Assembly: GCA_020355945.1 (NCBI GenBank)
Contig: CP070627.1
Span: 378,208-394,597, forward strand
Length of the DNA stretch: 16,390 bases
Reading direction: 5' to 3'
DNA from: Candidatus Aminicenantota bacterium
GTDB lineage: Bacteria; Acidobacteriota; Aminicenantia; UBA2199
The notes below the pieces were generated by a model. It searched no databases. It saw nothing but the letters and a program-made list of their open reading frames with translations, and was not told the DNA's origin. Made by a program: the position numbers and the translations under genes. Shown here in pieces: positions 1 to 7,800 of the stretch (its first letter is position 1; every line of letters begins with the position of its first letter).

Positions 1-1920
1 AGAGGCTTCAGGATCGAAATGGGAGAAATAGAAAACCAACTCATGAACCATGATAAAATAAAAAAGGCAATCGTCATACCCAAAGACAATAAAAAGGGGG
101 ATAAATATCTATGTGCTTATGTGGTCTCTGAAGAAGAAATCATGCCCTCACAATTGAGAGATTATTTGTCAAAACATTCACCCGACTATATGGTCCCATC
201 ATATTTTGTTTTCCTGGAGCGAATTCCCTTAACTCCCAATGGTAAAGTAGATAGAAAAGCATTACCGGAACCCGGGATAAAAGCGGAAGCCGAATATGCC
301 CCCCCGAAAAATGAAACCCAGCAAAACCTGGTGAAAATATGGTCCCAAGTCCTGGAAATAGATGAAAATATAATAAGTATAGATGCTAACTTTTTCCAGT
401 TAGGAGGACACTCATTAAAAGCAACCTTAATGACCGCGAAAATACATAAAAGCTTAAATGTAAAATTACCCCTGGCTGAGGTGTTTATAACCCCGACTAT
501 AAGAGAGTTATCACAAATTATCGCGGATATGGGCGAAGACAAATATATATCGATAAAACCGCTGGAAAAAAGGGAATACTATGAGCTATCATCCGCGCAA
601 AAAAGAATGGTGGTGGCCCAGCAAATGGATGCCCGGGGAAAGAGTTATAATATACCTACTATCATGGTAGTAAAAGGAGAACCGGACCAGGAGGCATTGA
701 AGAATACCTTCAACCGGTTGATCCAAAGGCATGAGAGTTTAAGGACATCGTTTCACCTGTTGGCCGGCACACCGGTCCAGGTCATTCATGAAGAAGTGGC
801 CTTAGAAATTGTTTATCACCAAAGAGAAGAAAAAGATGTACCGGGAATCGTAGAAGATTTTGTCAGTTCCTTTAACCTGGAAAAAGCACCATTAATGCGA
901 GTAGGGTTAATAAAGACTCCCGGGCATAAATACGTGTTAATGGTAGATATGCACCACATCATTGCTGACGGTGCATCTCACAAAGCACTGCAAAAAGATT
1001 TTATGGCATTGTCCGCGGGAGATCATCCGGCACCCCTAAAAATACATTACAAAGATTTTTCCCAATGGCAGAACCGTTTATATCGAACCGGGCAAATCAA
1101 AAAACAAGAAAAATTCTGGCTTGAGCAATTTAAAGACAATATCCCCGGGCTGGGGCTGCCCACTGATTATCCCCGGCCCCCGGCACGTGATATTTCTCAA
1201 GGTGATTTTATCACTTTTGTGTTGAAAAAAGAATTATGCAAAAGGTTATATGATGTGGTAAAAAAAACCGGGACCACATCATATATCGTGCTGTTCGCAG
1301 CGTATAATATATTATTATCAAAGTATACAAAGAAGGAAGATATTGTTGTCGGAACCCTTCTTTCCGGGAGGTCTCATGCCGATTTGGAACATGTAATCGG
1401 TATGTTTGTCAACACCCTTCCCATAAGGAATTATCCCCGGAAGGATAAATCCTTTAAAGAATTTTTAAAAGAAGTAAAGGGAAGTGTCCTTAACGCCTCT
1501 GAAAATCAAGATTATCAATTCGAGGAATTGGTAGCAGCGCTGGGCCAACAGGGAGATTCCAGTCGAAACCCGTTATTTGATACGGTATTCACCCAGGAAA
1601 CCGGGAATCCAACACCGCCAGGAGGTAAAAATACATCTCCCGCTGCAATACAACCTTATGCATATGGTGCTAAATTTGCAAAATTTGACCTGTATTTCCT
1701 CAGCACAGTAGGTAATGAAACCATAAATATACTCATCCGGTATTCCACTCAACTGTTCAAGCCTTCCAGGATTCAAAAAATGGCAAAATATTATACGGAA
1801 ATCCTGGACCAGGTAACAGGGAATATAAATATGAAGTTAAAAGATATCACCCTTTCTCATGATTTTTTAACCTCCGCATCAACGGTTCACAAAGATGATG
1901 GCAGTGACTTTAAATTCTAA
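1..1920 (+). CDS. NRPS, C-terminal part: A(end)-PCP-C, 5' partial
   Basis: The reading frame is open from base 1, so the ATG at 19 is internal. The first codons give RGFRIE.GEIE, the A8 motif of an adenylation domain. The A10 motif follows (PLTPNGKVDRKAL, catalytic Lys at 244-246). The carrier protein has the GGHSL phosphopantetheine site, with its Ser at 412-414. A full condensation domain of about 450 residues follows, with an intact HHIIADG active site at 952-972. The protein adds one amino acid and transfers the chain to the residue loaded by the next synthetase. The A-domain specificity pocket lies upstream of the window, so its substrate cannot be read. It ends with a C domain rather than a thioesterase, so the chain continues on another protein, most simply the synthetase at 4060. 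The last residues are DDGSDFKF, similar to the ends of two other proteins here. Sure of the family; product unknown. Confidence 0.97.
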   Translation, partial: RGFRIEMGEIENQLMNHDKIKKAIVIPKDNKKGDKYLCAYVVSEEEIMPSQLRDYLSKHSPDYMVPSYFVFLERIPLTPNGKVDRKALPEPGIKAEAEYAPPKNETQQNLVKIWSQVLEIDENIISIDANFFQLGGHSLKATLMTAKIHKSLNVKLPLAEVFITPTIRELSQIIADMGEDKYISIKPLEKREYYELSSAQKRMVVAQQMDARGKSYNIPTIMVVKGEPDQEALKNTFNRLIQRHESLRTSFHLLAGTPVQVIHEEVALEIVYHQREEKDVPGIVEDFVSSFNLEKAPLMRVGLIKTPGHKYVLMVDMHHIIADGASHKALQKDFMALSAGDHPAPLKIHYKDFSQWQNRLYRTGQIKKQEKFWLEQFKDNIPGLGLPTDYPRPPARDISQGDFITFVLKKELCKRLYDVVKKTGTTSYIVLFAAYNILLSKYTKKEDIVVGTLLSGRSHADLEHVIGMFVNTLPIRNYPRKDKSFKEFLKEVKGSVLNASENQDYQFEELVAALGQQGDSSRNPLFDTVFTQETGNPTPPGGKNTSPAAIQPYAYGAKFAKFDLYFLSTVGNETINILIRYSTQLFKPSRIQKMAKYYTEILDQVTGNINMKLKDITLSHDFLTSASTVHKDDGSDFKF

Positions 1921-1933
1921 AAACAGGAAAACA

Positions 1934-1938
1934 GGGGA
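1934..1938 (+). promoter_or_regulatory. Ribosome binding site choosing the 1946 start
   Basis: GGGGA lies 7 bases before the ATG at 1946. The in-frame upstream ATG codons at 1895 and 1898 lie inside the end of the previous gene and have only a weak purine run before them. The 1946 start is therefore preferred. Confidence 0.6.
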
Positions 1939-1945
1939 ATCAAAC

Positions 1946-3691
1946 ATGATAAAAACAAAAAACCAAACCCCACACCGGGAAACGGAAACACCGGGGTGGA
2001 AAAAGATCCTATTAGTGGTATTGCCGTATTGGGCACCGGTCCTGCCCCCGGTTGGCCTGGCCAGGCTGAAAACCTTTCTCCGGGCCCAGGGCTGTGATGT
2101 GAAAATAGTCGACCTCATTGTAAAAAATGAAGCCCTGGAGTTCTACTATAATTACTTTGATGTGTTGAAAAAATGTATCCCCCAAGAAAAAAGAGGAAAT
2201 TTTAAAAATATCGGCCACGATGTCTTGCGAAACCACATGATGGCCCATCTCAATTACCAGGACCAAAAGGAATACCTCCAATTGGTAAAAATATTAATAT
2301 ACAAATCATACTATGTCCATGTAGAAGATTCTTATATCTACGAACTCAATGAAATACTTTCCACTTATTATAAAATCCTGGAAGAATATTTCCTGTTTCT
2401 GCTGGAATTCGAGGAACCGGATGTGGTAGGTGCCACGGTTTACCGGGACACCATCGCCCCCACCATGTTCGTACTAAAACTGACCAAAGAAAAATACCCC
2501 CATATCAAAACCGTTATTGGAGGTGGAATCTTTGCGGATTCACATATCATGGGCTCCCCCAATTATGAATTACTCCTGCAAGCCACCACCGGTTATGTGG
2601 ACAAAATCATCATCGGTGAAGGGGAGATCCTGCTCTTGAAGTATTTGCGGGAGGAATTACCAGCGTCCCAACGGGTATATACGATGGAAGACATCCATGG
2701 GGCGTTTTTGGATTTAAAGGATGCCGGACCCCCGGATTTATCGGATTTAAATATCCGCAAGTATTCCCATCTGCCCGGCACCGCTTCCTTTAGCTGTCCA
2801 TATAAATGCAGCTTCTGCAATGAAGCCCAATTCCGGGGAAAATACCGAAAACGCGACATTAAAGAGACGGTAGATGAAATGGTAACCCTGCACCAGGCCG
2901 TGGAACTCAATAATGTCAATGCCGGACATCAATTATTTTTCATGACCGATTCCCTGTTGAATCCCATCATCGATGACCTGGCAAATGAATTGATCAAAAG
3001 GGAGGTGTCTTTGTATTACGATGGATATTATCGAGTAGACCGGGCAGCAATGAACCCGGAAAAAACGCTTTTTTGGAGGAGAAGTGGTTTATACCGGGTT
3101 CGCTTAGGCGTTGAGAGTGGTTCCCAAAAAGTATTGAATTTGATGCGCAAAGGAATTACCCCGGAGCAAATCAAGGGAGCCGTCACTAATTTTGCCCTGG
3201 CTGGAATTAAAACCACCACCTACTGGGTCATCGGCCATCCCGGGGAAACCGAAGAAGATTTCCAAATGACCCTGGACCTGATCACAGAATTAAGAAACAG
3301 TATTTATCAAACCGAATGTAATCCCTTTCTTTATTATTACTGCGGCCAAAATAGCTCGGATGAGTGGAAAGACAAACGAATGCTGTTATATCCTGGAAAA
3401 GCAAGAAGTATGTTGGTTTTTGATTCCTGGACCCTGGATATGGAACCGCTGCGGGAAGTGGCCTATGAGCGCATGCACCGGTTTGAAAAACACTGCCGCA
3501 GCCTGGGAATTCCTAATCCTTATTCCTTTAAAGAAATTTTTGATGCGGATCGGCGCTGGAAAAAACTGCAAAAATTTGCCGTCCCCACATTAGATGAGTT
3601 TGGCGAAGTGGAGGATTCGATTCGAGACAATTATAAAAAACGAGTACTGGCCCGGCAGTGCAGAAAGGACGATGGAGACTTTAACCTGTAA
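1946..3691 (+). CDS. B12-binding-type radical SAM enzyme, stand-alone
   Basis: About 581 residues from the ATG at 1946. The N-terminal part looks like the Rossmann-type cobalamin-binding region of B12-dependent radical SAM enzymes: an ILLVVLP strand followed by GLARLKTFLRAQG, later PDVVGATVYRDT, VIGGG and IIIGEGE. About 100 Tyr-rich residues separate the first strand from the rest. The radical SAM cluster motif is CPYKCSFC (C284, C288, C291), binding a 4Fe-4S cluster and S-adenosylmethionine. RLGVESGSQ and GHPGETEEDF are typical later core segments. Many relatives methylate unactivated carbons, but this fold also covers other radical reactions, so the exact reaction is not known. It lies 25 bp after one NRPS gene and upstream of another, so it probably tailors the peptide or a building block. 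Its last residues, KDDGDFNL, resemble the tails of the neighbouring synthetases. A longer start at 1895 would overlap the upstream gene. Confidence 0.9.
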   Translation: MIKTKNQTPHRETETPGWKKILLVVLPYWAPVLPPVGLARLKTFLRAQGCDVKIVDLIVKNEALEFYYNYFDVLKKCIPQEKRGNFKNIGHDVLRNHMMAHLNYQDQKEYLQLVKILIYKSYYVHVEDSYIYELNEILSTYYKILEEYFLFLLEFEEPDVVGATVYRDTIAPTMFVLKLTKEKYPHIKTVIGGGIFADSHIMGSPNYELLLQATTGYVDKIIIGEGEILLLKYLREELPASQRVYTMEDIHGAFLDLKDAGPPDLSDLNIRKYSHLPGTASFSCPYKCSFCNEAQFRGKYRKRDIKETVDEMVTLHQAVELNNVNAGHQLFFMTDSLLNPIIDDLANELIKREVSLYYDGYYRVDRAAMNPEKTLFWRRSGLYRVRLGVESGSQKVLNLMRKGITPEQIKGAVTNFALAGIKTTTYWVIGHPGETEEDFQMTLDLITELRNSIYQTECNPFLYYYCGQNSSDEWKDKRMLLYPGKARSMLVFDSWTLDMEPLREVAYERMHRFEKHCRSLGIPNPYSFKEIFDADRRWKKLQKFAVPTLDEFGEVEDSIRDNYKKRVLARQCRKDDGDFNL

Positions 3692-3713
3692 ACAAGAGGG
3701 CTTGCCCCCTTGT
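3692..3713. repeat. Palindromic hairpin repeat, copy 1
   Basis: A 9-base arm ACAAGAGGG, loop CTTG, then CCCCCTTGT. The stem has one A-C mismatch. It starts directly after the stop codon of the radical SAM gene. There is no T-run after it, so it does not look like a classical intrinsic terminator. A nearly identical element lies at 3990-4011. It may be a REP-like element or an mRNA-stabilising 3' hairpin. Confidence 0.75.
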
Positions 3714-3726
3714 AATTGGTGAATAG

Positions 3727-3732
3727 AGGAGG
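3727..3732 (+). promoter_or_regulatory. Strong ribosome binding site
   Basis: A full AGGAGG lies 9 bases before the ATG at 3742. It is the best Shine-Dalgarno match in the window and supports the small downstream gene being real. Confidence 0.75.
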
Positions 3733-3741
3733 ATAAATACC

Positions 3742-3951
3742 ATGAAGCAGTATCTTAACACAGGAATCAAAGAAGTACTGAAAAAATATCCGCAGTTAGC
3801 CCCGGTCCTGGCACAGTATGATATTAATTGCTATAAATGCAATGGAAACTGTTTGTTCAAAGATATTTTCGAGGAACACAATCTATCCATGAAAGAAGAG
3901 ATAGAGTTGAAAACAAAAATGGCTGAGATCATCGTAGGAAGTGATCAATGA
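3742..3951 (+). CDS. Small Cys-rich protein, DUF1858-like
   Basis: 69 residues, preceded by a strong AGGAGG. The pattern of IKEVLKKYP, then VLAQYDINCYKC, then a helical stretch ending in KTKMAEII, matches what I remember of the DUF1858 / hybrid-cluster-associated redox-disulfide family (helix, 'VL..yPe...VL..yGi.C..C', helix). Three cysteines sit close together at C31, C34 and C38 (CYKCNGNC), enough for a disulfide or a metal or Fe-S site. There is no signal peptide or membrane segment, so it is probably cytosolic. It lies between a radical SAM gene and an NRPS whose first A domain carries a Cys-rich PP-loop insert. An electron-transfer or sulfur-relay role with one of these is plausible but unproven. 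The gene is flanked by two palindromic hairpins. Confidence 0.72.
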   Translation: MKQYLNTGIKEVLKKYPQLAPVLAQYDINCYKCNGNCLFKDIFEEHNLSMKEEIELKTKMAEIIVGSDQ

Positions 3952-3976
3952 AAGTATAAAATAGCAGGTATTAGAA

Positions 3977-3989
3977 TCCCTTAGAGGGA
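3977..3989. repeat. Small inverted repeat
   Basis: TCCCT-TAG-AGGGA forms a 5-bp stem with a 3-base loop. It abuts the larger hairpin at 3990. With no T-run nearby, its role is unclear. Confidence 0.45.
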
Positions 3990-4011
3990 ACAAGGGGGCT
4001 TGCCCCCTTGT
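3990..4011. repeat. Palindromic hairpin repeat, copy 2
   Basis: A perfect 9-bp stem (ACAAGGGGG / CCCCCTTGT) with loop CTTG. It differs from copy 1 at 3692-3713 by one base. It lies in the 108-bp gap before the large NRPS gene and has no T-run. The rest of this gap holds only the ribosome binding site at 4047 and nothing else I recognise. Confidence 0.8.
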
Positions 4012-4046
4012 CATTAAAATCCCCCTCAATCTAAAGTTAAAAAACT

Positions 4047-4052
4047 AAGGAG
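4047..4052 (+). promoter_or_regulatory. Ribosome binding site of the large NRPS
   Basis: AAGGAG is followed by three successive in-frame start options: GTG at 4057 (4-base spacing), ATG at 4060 (7 bases) and ATG at 4063 (10 bases). The 7-base spacing and the ATG codon favour 4060. Confidence 0.7.
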
Positions 4053-4059
4053 ATTTGTG

Positions 4060-4854
4060 ATGATGTATAGAGATTTATCCGGCGAGAAAGAATTTGCCGC
4101 CAGTCAATTTGACCGGGAAAGAGAATACTGGCTCAATAAATTATCCGGGGAATTGGTGAAAACCGGTTTCCCGGTAGATATTCGCACCACGGGAATTAAA
4201 GAAGAAAACCGGGGACAGGATACTGTCTCCTTTAAATTATCACCGGAGCTTTTTCAACGATTAATAACCATAAGCAACAACTCCGATTCCAGGCTGCATA
4301 TACTCCTGGTCACCGGGTTATTTTTGCTGCTCTATAAATATACCGGCCAAACCGATATCATTATCGGCACTCCCATAGACAAACAAGAAATTGAAGGTGA
4401 GTTTATCAATACCGTACTGCCTTTACGAGCCTCAATTGACGAACAAATAACCGTCAAAGCGTTTTTACTGCAAATGAGGCAGACCATTCTAGAAGCCAGC
4501 GAACATCAAAATTACCCGATTGAAACAATTCCTTACGAGCTAAACATGCCCGTGACCGAAGGTGATTTTCCCCTATTTGACACCGCTGTGCTGTTGGAAA
4601 ATATCCAGGATAGAAAGTATATCCGGGATATCAACCTGAATATGATATTTTCTTTCCTCAAGACGGGCCGGTCCCTGGTAGGTTCTGTTGAATATAATAC
4701 CGCTCTCTATACAGCGGAGACCATCCAACGAATAATTAACCATTATACCTACCTGATGCAAGAGGCTTTTAACCGGGTAGACTTAAAATTAATCGAAGTC
4801 CCGGTACTCAGCGAAGAAGAGAAAACTCAAATGGTGGTGGATTTTAACCGAACC
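4060..4854 (+). other. N-terminal half condensation domain
   Basis: Residues 1-265 begin at the segment equivalent to KKQEKFWLEQF in the C domain of the upstream synthetase (REREYWLNKL here). They continue through the second-lobe landmarks DIIIGTP, FINTVLPLRA, HQNYPIE and FPLFDTAVLL. The first lobe, with the catalytic HHxxxDG, is missing. The same truncated unit starts the synthetase at 12408. It cannot condense by itself and may act as a docking or structural platform for the C domain that ends the upstream protein. Confidence 0.85.
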
Positions 4855-7800
4855 ACCGACCGCTGCCCCCGCGAAAAGATGATTCATCAATTGTTTGAAG
4901 AGCAGGTGCAAAAGACCCCGGGCAGCACCGCCGTTGAATTCAAAGGTAACCGCCTCACCTATCACCAGTTAAATGAAAAGGCCAATCAATGGGCGCGATT
5001 TTTAAGAGAAAAAGGAATCAAACCCGGTGATACTGCAGCCATCATGTTGGGCAGTTCGATTGAAGTACCTATTGCCATAATGGCAGTTCTAAAGACAGGA
5101 GGCACTTACCTGCCTATGGGTTTGGAGTACCCCCAGGAGCGCATCAATTACCTGTTGAAAGACAGTAAAGCAAAAATTTTATTAACCCTGAAATCCCTGC
5201 TGGGCAGCATGAACCTGGATTGCCCCCCTCTTTACCTGGATGATGAGAACCCTTACAGCGGAGAAAGTGAAAATTTAAAGCATGTTAATGATAACAGTAG
5301 TTTGGCATATATTATTTATACCTCCGGGACCACGGGTCAGCCCAAAGGTGTGATGGTGCAGCACCAGGCACTGGTCAATTACATATGGTGGGCCGCCCGC
5401 ACCTATGTTAAAAACGAAAAAATAGATTTCCCCTTATACACCTCTATTTCCTTTGATTTAACCGTCACTTCGATTTTTACTCCCCTGGTCACCGGCAATG
5501 CCATTATCGTGTACGGCGGTGTGGATAAAACCTTTTATATAGAAGAGGTCATTGATGACAACCGGGTGGGAATAGTGAAACTAACACCGTCGCATATGAA
5601 AATGATCCGGCACAAAAAAATAAAAGATTCAAGCATTAAGCGTTTGATCGTTGGCGGGGAAGAACTGGAAACCCAATTAGCCAGGGATATTTACAACAAT
5701 TTTAATGAAAAAATAGAAATCTATAATGAATATGGCCCTACCGAAACTGTTGTAGGTAGTATGATTTATCAATTTAACCCCAGCACCGACCACCGACACT
5801 CGGTCCCCATTGGCGTGCCCATCGCCAATACCCGGGTTTACCTGTTGAATCAACATCACCAACCGGTACCTGTAGGTGTTGCCGCAGAGCTTTATATATC
5901 CGGTGACGGCCTGGCGCGAGGATACTTGCGCAACCCCGGGTTGACCGAAGAAAAATTTGTCCCTAACCCGTTTATACCCAACCAAAAGATGTACAGGACC
6001 GGGGACCTGGCAGTGCGGCTGCCCAATGGCATGATTGAATATAAAGGCCGCATCGATCACCAGGTTAAAATCCGGGGATACCGCGTAGAAACCGGGGAAA
6101 TAGAAGACAAAATCCTTCATTTCCAACGAAAGGCCCACGCCCAACGGGAGAAAAGAGAAAATATTGTCGAAAAACTGGAATTAAAGTCCTTTACCCGGTG
6201 TAAAACCTGTTTGATCCCGGTGAATTATCCCGGGGGCATCCATTTTGATCAACAAGGCGTCTGCGATATATGCCGGGAATTTGCATCCTACAAAAATAAA
6301 GCATTAAAATATTTTAAAACCGTTGATGATTTTCGCAGTGTGGTGCAGCGGGCCCAACAGGGCAAAAAAGGCAAATATGATTGCCTGATGCTGTACAGCG
6401 GTGGTAAAGACAGTTCCTATGTGCTGCATCGGTTGAAAGAAATGGGCCTAAAGGTCCTGGCCTTTACCTTTGATAACGGCTACATATCCGAAACCTGCTG
6501 GGAAAATATCGCCCGTACCACAGCTTTGTTAAAGGTTGATCACATCGTACTGGACTCCAAAGCCATGAAAGAAATCTTCGTAGAAAGTTTATGGTCCGAT
6601 TATAATGTCTGTAACGGTTGCTTTAAAGCCGTCAATACCCTGGGTACCAAAGTGGCCCATGATCATAATATCAACCTGGTCATCTCCGGCTTAACCCGCG
6701 GCCAGATCTATGATATCAAACTCCACGGCCTGTTTAAATTGGGGATTTTTGATGATGAAGAAATCAATGAACGGTTAAAATTGTTCCGCCAAAACTATCA
6801 TTCCATGACCCATCGCACCTCACGCCTCATTGGTGTGGAAATTACCCCAAAAATGTTGGAAAATATCTGTTTTGAAGATTATTTCAGGTATGACGGTATA
6901 TCTACCACAGGAATATTTGAATATTTGCAGCAAAGAGACCCGCAGTGGGAACGTCCCACCGATACCGGGTCCTCCTCTTCCAATTGTATTATTAATGATG
7001 TAGGCATATATGTGCATCTAAAAGATAAGGGGTGTCATTTTTATGCGGCCCAGCTCAGTTGGGACTGCCGATTGGGCACCATTACCCGGGAAGAGGGCAT
7101 CGAGGAAATTACCGGGTTTACAGTGGATTATCCCCAAACCCACCGGGTCCTGGAAGAAATTGGCTATTATGATGCCTTCACCGGCGCCGTGGTCACCGAT
7201 ATTCAAGATGAAAAAGGAGAGCAAGCGCTCTGTGCTTATATCCTGGCAGATAAAGAATTTGATTTCTCTCAATTAAGGGATTATCTTTCCCAACAGGTCC
7301 CTGACTTTATGATCCCCACTTATTTTACCCGGATCGATAAAATCCCTCTCACCCCTGGAGGTAAAGTTGACCGCCGGGCACTGCCAAAACCGCAGCAAAA
7401 CATTGAAGGAGAATATGCCGCCCCCAGGAATGACACGGAAAAAATCCTGGTACAGGTATGGGCAGAAGTACTGGGCCTTAAAAAAGAAAACATCGGCATT
7501 GATGTCAACTTCTTTGAAATAGGCGGACATTCGCTCCGGGCTACCTTCCTGGCAGCAGCACTACAAAAAGAATTTAACCTCAAGGTCCCTTTGGTCAAAA
7601 TATTTGAAAAACCCACCATAAGGGGATTAGCCGAATTTATAACAGAAACTGCACCAGGAACATATACTCCCATCTCTTCCACCGAACAAAAGGAGTATTA
7701 CCCGGTATCTTCCGCTCAAAGTCGATTATATGTTCTTCAACAGATGATGTTTGACACCACCGCTTATAACGTAAACACAGTGGTTGAACTGGAAGGAGAA

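Noticed and set aside
186..542. Minus-strand open frame of 118 codons, with similar ones at 7320-7682 and 10581-10937
   Set aside because: These are antisense shadows of the A10-PCP region of the NRPS genes. They resemble each other only because the sense strands are homologous, and no ribosome binding site is seen.
1895..1945. Longer start for the radical SAM gene, overlapping the end of the first NRPS
   Set aside because: The ATG codons at 1895 and 1898 have only a weak ribosome binding site, and the extra residues lack any conserved look. ATG at 1946 has GGGGA at a 7-base spacing.
3692..3713. Hairpin as a rho-independent terminator
   Set aside because: There is no following T-run, and a co-oriented gene with a strong ribosome binding site starts 28 bases later.
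4060..4854. Half C domain as the product of a frameshift
   Set aside because: The 108-bp gap upstream is too short to encode the missing lobe, and an identical truncation opens the next synthetase.
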